From Verrucomicrobium sp. (lineage in GTDB: Bacteria > Verrucomicrobiota > Verrucomicrobiia > Methylacidiphilales > UBA1321): a DNA stretch of 64,000 nt. Below the pieces are notes generated by a model, which had not been told where the DNA came from, ran no database searches, and saw only the letters and a program-made list of their open reading frames with translations. The DNA lies in contig JAFIGT010000023.1 of assembly GCA_017849585.1 (NCBI GenBank), positions 1 through 64,000 on the forward strand, written 5' to 3'. A program made the translations under genes and the position numbers. Shown here piece by piece: positions 25,375-32,807 of this stretch (position 1 is the stretch's first letter; every line of letters begins with the position of its first letter).

Positions 25375-27753
25375 ATGAACTCCCCCCTCTCGCTTTCGTA
25401 TACTGAACCGGCAAACCACTGGACGTCCGCGCTTCCCTTGGGCAATGGCCGCCTGGGCGCCATGCATTTCGGCGGCCTGCAGCACGACCAGCTTCAGCTC
25501 AACGAAGACACGCTCTGGTCTGGCAAACACCGCGACTGGAATAATCCCACCATGCGCGCCGTGCTGCCACAAGTCCGCGCCGCGCTCCATGCGGGCGATT
25601 ACCCGCTGGCCGATCAACTGGCTCGGGGTCTGTTTGGACCGTGGACGGAATCCTATCTACCGCTCGGCGATCTCCATCTCGATTTTTCGGGATTGGACGA
25701 AAGCGAAATCAGCCACTATCGGCGCGAGCTCGATCTCGATGGGGCTCTGTCCAGCGTGACGTTCCAGCATCACGGCATCACCTATCGACGCGAAGCGTTC
25801 GCCAGCTTTCCCGATCAAATCATCGCGCTGCGCCTGACCGCTGATCGCCCCGGAGCCCTCACCTTCACCGCGCGACTCACCAGCGAATTGCCCCACGACG
25901 TCCTGACTCAGGACAACACCACCTTGCGCCTCACGGGACAAGCTCCCGAGCATGTAGAACCAAACTACGTCGAAAACGTTCTCATCCCCATTCGTTACGG
26001 CCATCGTGACGACACGATCCGCTTCATCGCTCAACTCCACGCGCGCGTGGAGGGCGGCGCGGTCACAGCCGGAGCGCGGGAACTGCAGATCAAGGCCGCC
26101 ACCAGCGTCACCCTGCTCCTCTCAATGGCGACCAGCTTTCAGGGATTCAACCAACCCCTCGATCCGGAAAAAGCCGTTTCTACTGCGGGCCAGAAACTGA
26201 CTCGTGTCAGCACCCAATCCTTCGACCAACTTCTCGCCACGCATCAAGCAGATCATCGCGAATTGTTCCGTCGTGTGGAACTCGATCTCGGCACCTCCCC
26301 CTCGGCCGAATGGCCCACGGAGGAACGGATTCGCCGCTGGACCGCGACTTCGGACCCGCAGTTGGTCGCGCTGTTGTATCAGTACGGACGCTATCTCATG
26401 ATCGCCTCCTCGCGGCCTGGCACCCAGGCGACGAATCTGCAGGGGATTTGGAACGATCAGATGCGTGCGCCATGGAGTTCGAATTACACGCTCAACATCA
26501 ACACGCCGATGAATTACTGGCCGGCGGAAAGTGCGAATCTCTCGGAATGCCATCAACCGCTCTTCTCCTTCATCCGTGACCTCGCCGTCACCGGGGCAGA
26601 AACGGCCCGCATTAATTACGGCTCGCGCGGTTGGCTCGCCCATCATAATACCGATCTCTGGCGGCACACGGCTCCCGTAAGCGGACAAACCAAATGGGCC
26701 ACCTGGTATGTCGGCGGCGCGTGGCTTTGCCAACATCTCTGGGAACATTACGCGTTCGGACATGACACCGAGTATCTCCGCAACGACGCCTGGCCCTTGA
26801 TGAAAGGCGCGGCGGAATTCTGCCTCGACTGGCTCACTGAAGACCGTGACGGCCATCTCGTCACATCGCTTTCCACCTCGCCCGAAACCAACTTCGTTCT
26901 TCCCGATGGAACTCTGGCGGGCCTGAGCATGGGCTCCACCATGGACATGGCTATCATTCGGGAACTCTTCACAGCGTGCCTCGCGGCAGCGTCCGCGCTG
27001 GAGATTGACGACGCATTCACGCAGGAAATTTCCAAAGCCCTGCCGCGTCTGCTCCCCGCTCAAGTTGGCGCGAATGGTTGCATCCAGGAATGGGCGCACG
27101 ATTGGCCCTCGGAAGAAATTCATCATCGTCACGTCTCGTTTTTATTCGGACTCCACCCCGGCAGCCAGATCACCGACCAGCAAACACCGGATCTTTTTCA
27201 CGCCGCCGCCACCTCGTTGCGCACGCGGGGCGATGCGGGTACTGGCTGGTCCCTCGCGTGGAAAATCAATCTCTGGGCCCGACTGCGCGACGGCGATCAT
27301 GCGCTCGGATTGATCGGACGGCTGCTCACCCTCTGTCCCGCAGGCAACACCGTCTCGGAAGCAGGCGGAATCTACTCCAACCTGTTCGACGCACATCCTC
27401 CCTTCCAGATTGATGGCAATTTCGGCGTCACCTCCGGCATTACGGAAATGCTTTTGCAAAGTCACGCCAATGGCATTGATCCCCTGCCCGCTCTCCCGAC
27501 CACGTGGACCGCTGGCCGGGTCAAAGGCTTGCGCGCTCGCGGCGGCTTCGTCGTGGATCTCGAATGGCGCGACAGTCGCTGGCAAACCATTCGGATTCTC
27601 TCCCACCGCTCCACGCCATGCCGGGTCCGTACCGGCACGACTCCTTTCACCCTCACCATCAACGGCGCGGCTCATGCCGTTGCACCCGATGCCAGTGGCT
27701 GGATTACCTTCCCGCTGGAAATGGGAGCACTGGCCGAACTTCATCCTTTATGA
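25375..27753 (+). CDS. GH95 alpha-L-fucosidase, cytoplasmic
   Basis: The 792-residue protein is a full-length GH95 enzyme: ALPLGNGRLGAMHFGG at the N-terminal beta domain, NINTPMNYWPAESANL near residue 376 (the catalytic Asn pair), HHRHVSFLFGLHPG near 583, and QIDGNFG near 679 (catalytic Asp). Family members hydrolyse terminal fucose, mostly alpha-1,2-linked, by inversion; some act on L-galactose. No signal peptide is present, so it works on imported oligosaccharides. It follows the LacI gene by 51 bp and overlaps the esterase-like gene by 4 bp (ATGA, 27750-27753). Confidence 0.9.
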   Translation: MNSPLSLSYTEPANHWTSALPLGNGRLGAMHFGGLQHDQLQLNEDTLWSGKHRDWNNPTMRAVLPQVRAALHAGDYPLADQLARGLFGPWTESYLPLGDLHLDFSGLDESEISHYRRELDLDGALSSVTFQHHGITYRREAFASFPDQIIALRLTADRPGALTFTARLTSELPHDVLTQDNTTLRLTGQAPEHVEPNYVENVLIPIRYGHRDDTIRFIAQLHARVEGGAVTAGARELQIKAATSVTLLLSMATSFQGFNQPLDPEKAVSTAGQKLTRVSTQSFDQLLATHQADHRELFRRVELDLGTSPSAEWPTEERIRRWTATSDPQLVALLYQYGRYLMIASSRPGTQATNLQGIWNDQMRAPWSSNYTLNINTPMNYWPAESANLSECHQPLFSFIRDLAVTGAETARINYGSRGWLAHHNTDLWRHTAPVSGQTKWATWYVGGAWLCQHLWEHYAFGHDTEYLRNDAWPLMKGAAEFCLDWLTEDRDGHLVTSLSTSPETNFVLPDGTLAGLSMGSTMDMAIIRELFTACLAAASALEIDDAFTQEISKALPRLLPAQVGANGCIQEWAHDWPSEEIHHRHVSFLFGLHPGSQITDQQTPDLFHAAATSLRTRGDAGTGWSLAWKINLWARLRDGDHALGLIGRLLTLCPAGNTVSEAGGIYSNLFDAHPPFQIDGNFGVTSGITEMLLQSHANGIDPLPALPTTWTAGRVKGLRARGGFVVDLEWRDSRWQTIRILSHRSTPCRVRTGTTPFTLTINGAAHAVAPDASGWITFPLEMGALAELHPL

Positions 27754-28544
27754 CCACCTCTGACATTTCACCCTTGGCCGCTCTGCGCACCCTGCTGCCG
27801 GACGCCACATTTTCACTCGATCGCTGGAATGGTTTCGAGCGCGTGAGTTTTGACTTTCAGAATCGCGCTGCGCATCTCGTTCTTCCGCCCGAACCGCTAC
27901 CCGGAAATCCCTGGCTCTGGCGTCCCACCTTTTTCGATGCCTGGCCCAGTGCGGACATCGCGCTCATTCAAAAAGGATTTCATCTCGCCTACACCGAAGT
28001 GCTCGCCGATTACGCCTCGCCCACCGGCATTCGCCATGGCAAGGCGTTTCATGATCTCCTCGTTCGCGCCGGACTCGCGGCGAAGTTCACTTTCGTCGCC
28101 TTGAGCCGGGGCGGGCTCTACGCGTTCCGCTACGCCGAATCCCACCCCAAAGAAGTCGCCGCGATTTACGCCGATGCTCCCGTCTGCGATTTCAGCAGTT
28201 GGCCCGGCGGTCAGGGAAAATCCGCTTGCGCCACGGCAGAATTCAATCAAGTCCTGCACTCCCATGGTCTCACGGAAGCAGAAATCCTGTCTCCCAAATT
28301 TCAACCCCTCAATCGCCTCGAGCCCTTGGCGCAACATCACATTCCCCTCATTCACGTCTGCGGCGATGCCGACGATGTGGTGCCGCTGGAGGAGAACACC
28401 CGCGTCCTCGAAAAAAACTACCGACAACTCGGCGGGACGATCGAAGTCATCATCAAGCCCGGCATCGGCCATCACCCCCACGGATTGGAAGATCCCACGC
28501 CCGTCGTCAATTTCATCACCAAGCACGTGCTGGGAATTTCCTGA
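27750..28544 (+). CDS. Alpha/beta hydrolase, putative carbohydrate esterase
   Basis: The 264-residue protein has the alpha/beta hydrolase nucleophile elbow ALSRGGLYA (Ser near 119), a late Asp (CGDADDVVP, near 206) and His (GIGHHPHG, near 239), a complete triad. There is no signal peptide. An open frame reaches back to 27504, but the ATG at 27750 overlaps the GH95 stop and starts at the domain, so I use it. Coupling to a cytoplasmic fucosidase suggests deacylation of the same imported oligosaccharide. The substrate is not determinable. Confidence 0.72.
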   Translation: MTTSDISPLAALRTLLPDATFSLDRWNGFERVSFDFQNRAAHLVLPPEPLPGNPWLWRPTFFDAWPSADIALIQKGFHLAYTEVLADYASPTGIRHGKAFHDLLVRAGLAAKFTFVALSRGGLYAFRYAESHPKEVAAIYADAPVCDFSSWPGGQGKSACATAEFNQVLHSHGLTEAEILSPKFQPLNRLEPLAQHHIPLIHVCGDADDVVPLEENTRVLEKNYRQLGGTIEVIIKPGIGHHPHGLEDPTPVVNFITKHVLGIS

Positions 28545-28568
28545 TCGCTCACGCTCTTTTGGCGTCCC

Positions 28569-29282
28569 TTAATTCCCCGACTCCCACGCCTTGCAGGCCT
28601 GATCGTAATTCTGCGAATACCAGAATTCACCGGTCGCGTCGTAGTACACGTGGGAATCGTTGAAGAGCACATTGATGCCGCGCGGGTACGAATCGCGAAA
28701 TTTCGTCTGCGAGACGATCGGATGACCGCTATTGTAATTGTGGTCGAGCATCAGGACCCGCAACCGTCCCTCCTGCCGCGTCAGCACTCCGGCCGCGGGC
28801 GTATTCTGGAACGCATTAATGGGCCGCTGCAAATAGCCGATGCGGAACATTTGCGTGAAGCTCAATCCCCGCACATTCGGCAACCACTGACTCGCATAGT
28901 CAAACGTCCCCGGCCCCATTGCCGGACAATAAAAGACCCGGCCATCGGACACATACCCCTCTTCATAGAGCACGCCGAAATAAGTCCAGGTCGCCTTCCC
29001 CGCCGGCATGCCACTGATGAAATAGAGCATCGGCCCCGCCGTCGGCATGGCGGGATAGTAGCCATTGTGATCGGAAGCGTACGCATTGGCCGCCACGCCA
29101 ATCTGACGCAAGTTCGACGCGCACTGCGTGATTTTCGCCTTCTCCCGCACCGCCGTCACCACCGGCATGGCCAACGCCATCAGCACCGCCATGATCCCGA
29201 TCACCACCAGCAACTCCATCAATGTAAATGCCGCTGTTTTTTTCCAGATGGGCATCAAGGATGGAGTCGGGTGTTTCATCAA
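28569..29282 (-). CDS. Pseudopilin-like protein with degenerate C-terminal motif
   Basis: The 237-residue product has the prepilin motif TAA/FTLMELLVVIGIMAVLM (residues about 16-33), the hydrophobic helix, and CASNLRQIGVAANAYASDHNGYYP. The C-terminal block reads YPRGINVLFNDSHVYY: the H of H-X9-DG is Tyr and Gly is Ser. This differs from the copies in the other loci. It is 19 bp downstream of the heparinase-like gene and should be co-transcribed. Whether these proteins assemble into a pseudopilus with the type II secretion system or act alone is not known. Confidence 0.8.
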   Translation of the reverse strand: MMKHPTPSLMPIWKKTAAFTLMELLVVIGIMAVLMALAMPVVTAVREKAKITQCASNLRQIGVAANAYASDHNGYYPAMPTAGPMLYFISGMPAGKATWTYFGVLYEEGYVSDGRVFYCPAMGPGTFDYASQWLPNVRGLSFTQMFRIGYLQRPINAFQNTPAAGVLTRQEGRLRVLMLDHNYNSGHPIVSQTKFRDSYPRGINVLFNDSHVYYDATGEFWYSQNYDQACKAWESGN

Positions 29283-29301
29283 ATCTCCAAAGTTACTTTT
29301 C

Positions 29302-31380
29302 TCATGGAAGCATCGCGGTTGCCGCCGGGGTTAATTCCACCACCGTCTTCAGCGTGATCGACTCCACCGCTTCCGCCGAGCGCACGACGAACGTCGTGTG
29401 TTGATGATTCGGCTGGCGGAACCGGAAGGCGTGATCGAGATTCTTTTCCTCCGCGCCCACAATCGCACGATCCGCCTGCACGGACAACGTCACCGCCGGA
29501 GTTTCCATGATGTCCTCTGCGGCCGGTTGCCAATCACTGTTCTTCGATGTCAGCCCGTCGCTCGCCTTGATCATCGGCGCGGGGAAAACAATTCGTCCCG
29601 CCGGAAGTTGCGCGGACAACGACGTCGCCGTGGGATTGGCAATCTTCAGCGACAACTCCGAACCCAGATGCCACCGGAACAAAACCTTCCCCGGCTTCTT
29701 CAACGTCACCACATCAGTGATCTCCATTCGCTTGGCCGTCCAGACCACCTGCCTCTGCCAGCGCTCCACAGTCGGATAACCCGCGCCTGCTTCCACCGTG
29801 ACATCGCCGCCCTTGGCATCCATCCGCTTGACCTTGATCGGCGCGGGCGATTTGCGGGGATAAAGATCCTCATCCACTTGCAGCACATTATGGCCCATGA
29901 CCGACTCGTAGCGTTCGCGTTTGAGCGGATGATCATAGCCTGGCGTCGCCGATTCCAGCAGCACCGCCTTGCCCTCGACAATAAAATTCACGTGCCCGCG
30001 ATCCTGGTGATCATGCCCGTCGAGTTGGTGACCACCCCGCACCCACACGCCCGAAGCCTGCTCCTCCCACCCACTGCGCCAGATCGCGCAATGCCCCCGA
30101 TCCACCACCGCCCACAACGGCGGCTCCTGCAATTCCTCCTCGGGAATCGTCAACGTCAGCAGACTGTAAACATCATACGGCAACACCTTGATCACGTGCC
30201 GCAACACCCACGTCAGCGGCAAATTCCGGGACAATGCCGAGAGACGCGCCACATCCTGCGCCTGCGCGTACAACAGCCCCCGCGCACCGCCAAAATTATC
30301 GAAATCATTAATCACCCACTGGCCCGGCTGATATTGCATCGCGAGCCACAGCGGAAACTTTTGGAAGAACGGCTGCGACGCGAGACGTTGATCCCCCGCA
30401 CCCGCCAAAGCCTGCGCCGCCATATAGAGAAAGGGTCCCGTCCAATGTTGGCCATACGCCACGCCCTCGGAAACGGAACCATCCTTGCCCAACGCTTCCA
30501 CACTATGCGTCAGATTCGTCACCGCCAGATCGTACGCCTCCGGATTCGCCTCGCGCCCCAACGTGGCGCACGCCACCGCCAGACCAGCCGACGGCACGAT
30601 CCACTGATTCGTCGTCACCACCTTCTGCTTCATGAACCAGCCCTTCTCATTGCGCCAGTCCTTGGTGATGCGCTCCGCTTCGCGCCGAAATTGCTCCAGC
30701 ACCGCTTTCTGCAGATCGGCGGGCAACGCTCCCTTCGGCAAAATCTCCAACGTCTGCCAGACCGCCGTCAACCCCTGCCCCGTCGCCAGCCAAACCCCGT
30801 CATCTCCATCCGGCGGCAAGGAATGCGTCGGCGTATAGAGCTCCCAACCCGGACGCTGCAGAGGAATCCACTGCGTCACTTCCCGCAACTGCGCTGCCAC
30901 GCGATCCAGATAGGAACGATCCCCCGTGATCACATACGCCGCCGCCAACAACGGCATCTCCCGCGCAATGATTCCCGTGATATCCACATCCGACATCGAC
31001 ACCGCGAAGAGATTCGCCTTCTTCGCGTCCACCTTCTCCACATTAATCGTGCGCCCATCAATGAACCCCACCCGCTTGCCATTCGGATTGCGCAACTCCT
31101 CCAACGAAGCCGCCCGTTGCACCAGCGGCAAATCCCGTACCCGCGTCGCCTCCGCCAGAATCGCCGCGAGCTGTTGCTGCGCCTTCGGATTCTTCGCCAA
31201 CTTCGCAGGCAACCCCTTCAACGATTCACTCGTGGCCGAAACCGGCTTCGCCGCAACCACCGCCGGTTCCGCACCCGACAAAATCCCGGAGCCCGCCCCG
31301 CACAACAACAGAACCACCGGCAGCAAAGTCGAACGCCGGGAAAACCCCGTGAACCGCAAGAAAGAAGGAAGAAAAGCCAT
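29302..31380 (-). CDS. Secreted heparinase II/III-like polysaccharide lyase
   Basis: The 692-residue protein has a signal region (RRSTLLPVVLLLCGAGSGILSG, residues about 15-36), an alpha/alpha-toroid N-terminal half (NQWIVPSAGLAVACA, SEGVAYGQHWTGPF) and a C-terminal beta-sandwich beginning at GGHQLDGHDHQDRGHVNFIVEGKAVL (residues about 450-475). This is the characteristic heparinase II/III block with its metal/catalytic His residues. Families sharing this fold cleave uronate-containing glycans such as heparin, alginate or ulvan by elimination; the substrate here is open. It is first in an operon with the pseudopilin, and its upstream region has two TTTCAT/ATGAAA palindromes. Confidence 0.8.
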   Translation of the reverse strand: MAFLPSFLRFTGFSRRSTLLPVVLLLCGAGSGILSGAEPAVVAAKPVSATSESLKGLPAKLAKNPKAQQQLAAILAEATRVRDLPLVQRAASLEELRNPNGKRVGFIDGRTINVEKVDAKKANLFAVSMSDVDITGIIAREMPLLAAAYVITGDRSYLDRVAAQLREVTQWIPLQRPGWELYTPTHSLPPDGDDGVWLATGQGLTAVWQTLEILPKGALPADLQKAVLEQFRREAERITKDWRNEKGWFMKQKVVTTNQWIVPSAGLAVACATLGREANPEAYDLAVTNLTHSVEALGKDGSVSEGVAYGQHWTGPFLYMAAQALAGAGDQRLASQPFFQKFPLWLAMQYQPGQWVINDFDNFGGARGLLYAQAQDVARLSALSRNLPLTWVLRHVIKVLPYDVYSLLTLTIPEEELQEPPLWAVVDRGHCAIWRSGWEEQASGVWVRGGHQLDGHDHQDRGHVNFIVEGKAVLLESATPGYDHPLKRERYESVMGHNVLQVDEDLYPRKSPAPIKVKRMDAKGGDVTVEAGAGYPTVERWQRQVVWTAKRMEITDVVTLKKPGKVLFRWHLGSELSLKIANPTATSLSAQLPAGRIVFPAPMIKASDGLTSKNSDWQPAAEDIMETPAVTLSVQADRAIVGAEEKNLDHAFRFRQPNHQHTTFVVRSAEAVESITLKTVVELTPAATAMLP

Positions 31381-31390
31381 GCCGTTATAG

Positions 31391-31433
31391 TTTCATAAAA
31401 TATGAAAAAATCAATTATATTTTTATGAAAAAT
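31391..31433 (-). promoter_or_regulatory. Two operator-like palindromes upstream of the heparinase-like gene
   Basis: TTTCATAAAATATGAAA (31391-31407, six-base perfect arms) and ATTTTTATGAAAAAT (31419-31433) carry the TTTCAT/ATGAAA half-sites of the 24226/31538 operator with altered spacing. The first lies between a TTGATT -35-like and a TATAAC -10-like box (31384-31389) on the minus strand, though that spacing (19 nt) is long and the -10 is very close to the start codon. Confidence 0.5.
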
Positions 31434-31514
31434 TCACCAAATATCTCGCAATAAATAAACTAATAGCCATCGTTTTATTTTATATATACTTCTTAGTTAA
31501 CAAATTACACTCTA

Positions 31515-31556
31515 TTGACAAGAAATTATTTTTGCTGTATTTTCATGAAATAATGA
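31515..31556 (+). promoter_or_regulatory. Promoter-operator identical in design to the 24203 promoter
   Basis: TTGACA (31515-31520), a 17-nt spacer of different sequence, then the identical 19 bases TATTTTCATGAAATAATGA (31538-31556), with ATG at 31553 as start codon. Only -35, operator and spacing are conserved, not the spacer, which argues for selection rather than recent duplication. Confidence 0.75.
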
Positions 31557-32278
31557 AAACGACATTCCACTTTGCTAGCTGCGCGCTTTTTTTTTATTTC
31601 GGCTTAGCCACGCTCTTATACAGCACTGAAACCGAAAGCTTCGACGCCCTCCCCGTCAATACCACCGGCACCGCCTCTGGCTGGATCTATTGGGCTGGCA
31701 AAGGCACACTCGATAAACTCAAGATCGTCCCCGCCACCACAGCGGCCTTGAGAGTGAAACAAGCCCTCTCCTACGACGGCGACGACATCCAAGTCTCCAA
31801 ACCTTTCGCCTCCGAGCCCGACTTCGGCAAATCGCCCCGCCTCTACTACGTCGCTCGCTTCGCTCCCCGCTTGGCCGGAGGCCGCGTCCAACGGGTCCTC
31901 TTCGGCGCACTCAATCGCGAAAACAAATCCGTCCTCCTCTTCGGCATCGCCGCTGGCGAAGGCAACATCTTCCACCTGGAACTCAACAAGAAAATCTCCG
32001 AGAGCACTTTCAAGGCAGACAACGCCTACGAACTCTGCCTCATCCTCGACCTCAGTCATGGCCCCAACAACGCCCTCGGCTCCCTTGCCGTGCGCAACCT
32101 CTCCCGCGGCGAGAACGAGTTCACCCTCGCGGACGGACTGCAACAAGTCCCCATCAAATTCGAACCCCGCACCCAACCCATCCACTGGAACACCTGGCTC
32201 CTACGCTTTCAATACCGCCAAGAGATTGGTCAACTCTCCCTCTCCGACACGCCGCCCGAATTTCTCCCCGCACCCTAA
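31553..32278 (+). CDS. Secreted protein of unknown function, lectin-like
   Basis: The 241-residue product starts MKTTFHFASCALFFYFGLATLLYS, a signal peptide. The body is beta-rich (SFDALPVNTTGTASGWIYWAG, LYYVARFAPRLAGGRVQRVLFGAL, PIHWNTWLLRFQYRQEIGQLSLSD), resembling concanavalin-like or DUF-type sugar-binding folds; I recognise no catalytic motif. A TTG at 31532 lengthens the frame, but the ATG at 31553 gives the signal peptide. It diverges from the heparinase-like gene and shares its promoter/operator design with the LacI gene at 24241, so a role in the same glycan response is inferred. Confidence 0.7.
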   Translation: MKTTFHFASCALFFYFGLATLLYSTETESFDALPVNTTGTASGWIYWAGKGTLDKLKIVPATTAALRVKQALSYDGDDIQVSKPFASEPDFGKSPRLYYVARFAPRLAGGRVQRVLFGALNRENKSVLLFGIAAGEGNIFHLELNKKISESTFKADNAYELCLILDLSHGPNNALGSLAVRNLSRGENEFTLADGLQQVPIKFEPRTQPIHWNTWLLRFQYRQEIGQLSLSDTPPEFLPAP

Positions 32279-32593
32279 CGCCCTCAGCCTCGCTGCAAGA
32301 ATAGCCCCGTCCATTGCCGCGTAGTGCAATGGGTGGCACACCTGATTCCGGATGCCCGCGAGCCCTTGCACGGCCGAACCTTCTGTCAACCTAACCGGTT
32401 TGAGCCGTCGACCGTCGGCGTCGCGCAACACATCCACTGCGATGTGAAAGCCCTCCGGCATCTTCCCGCTGCGTCCGGACATCACCGACGTCTTCCCAAA
32501 CGTTATTTTTCGTCCGGTCGGATTGGTACGTTCCAATTTACTGTAACAGTCGTCCAGAAACCTCTTTGCTTCCTTGGCATCTGTTGTTTTCAA
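32201..32593 (-). CDS. Uncertain hypothetical ORF, convergent overlap
   Basis: A 130-codon frame starting at a TTG (32593) with a TATATA box about 30 nt upstream. The product has ordinary amino acid composition (RFLDDCYSKLERTN near the start) but no family I recognise. Its last 26 codons run antisense to the end of the secreted protein at 31553. The opposite strand is also open here, which weakens the case. It otherwise fills the 444-bp gap before tRNA-Val; nothing else is apparent in that gap. Confidence 0.3.
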   Translation of the reverse strand: MKTTDAKEAKRFLDDCYSKLERTNPTGRKITFGKTSVMSGRSGKMPEGFHIAVDVLRDADGRRLKPVRLTEGSAVQGLAGIRNQVCHPLHYAAMDGAILAARLRALGCGEKFGRRVGEGELTNLLAVLKA

Positions 32594-32722
32594 ACTTTGC
32601 CGATGTTGCTTGCCACCCTATATAACCAAGGCATAATGGCCGCCAGAAGGTGAGCACATGGGTTACAAAGCATTTTTACCTACCTCAAAATGATTTTTAA
32701 CCACTTGTATTGCAAATAGATC

Positions 32723-32797
32723 GGGCAGTTAGCTTAGTGGTAGAGCACCTCGTTTACACCGAGGGGGTCGGGGGTTCGAAACCCTCACTGCCCACCA
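32723..32797 (+). tRNA. tRNA-Val (TAC)
   Basis: Acceptor GGGCAGT pairs with ACTGCCC, followed by A and an encoded CCA. The D arm is GCTTAGTGGTAGAGC, the anticodon stem CCTCG/CGAGG closes loop TTTACAC (anticodon TAC), and the T arm contains GGTTCGAAACC. All four arms fold. Confidence 0.95.
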
Positions 32798-32807
32798 GTC
32801 TTTCTTT

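Noticed and set aside
29398-31398. 666-codon plus-strand frame opposite the heparinase-like gene
   Set aside because: Extreme Arg/His/Gln content and perfect overlap with a clear secreted enzyme mark it as a shadow.
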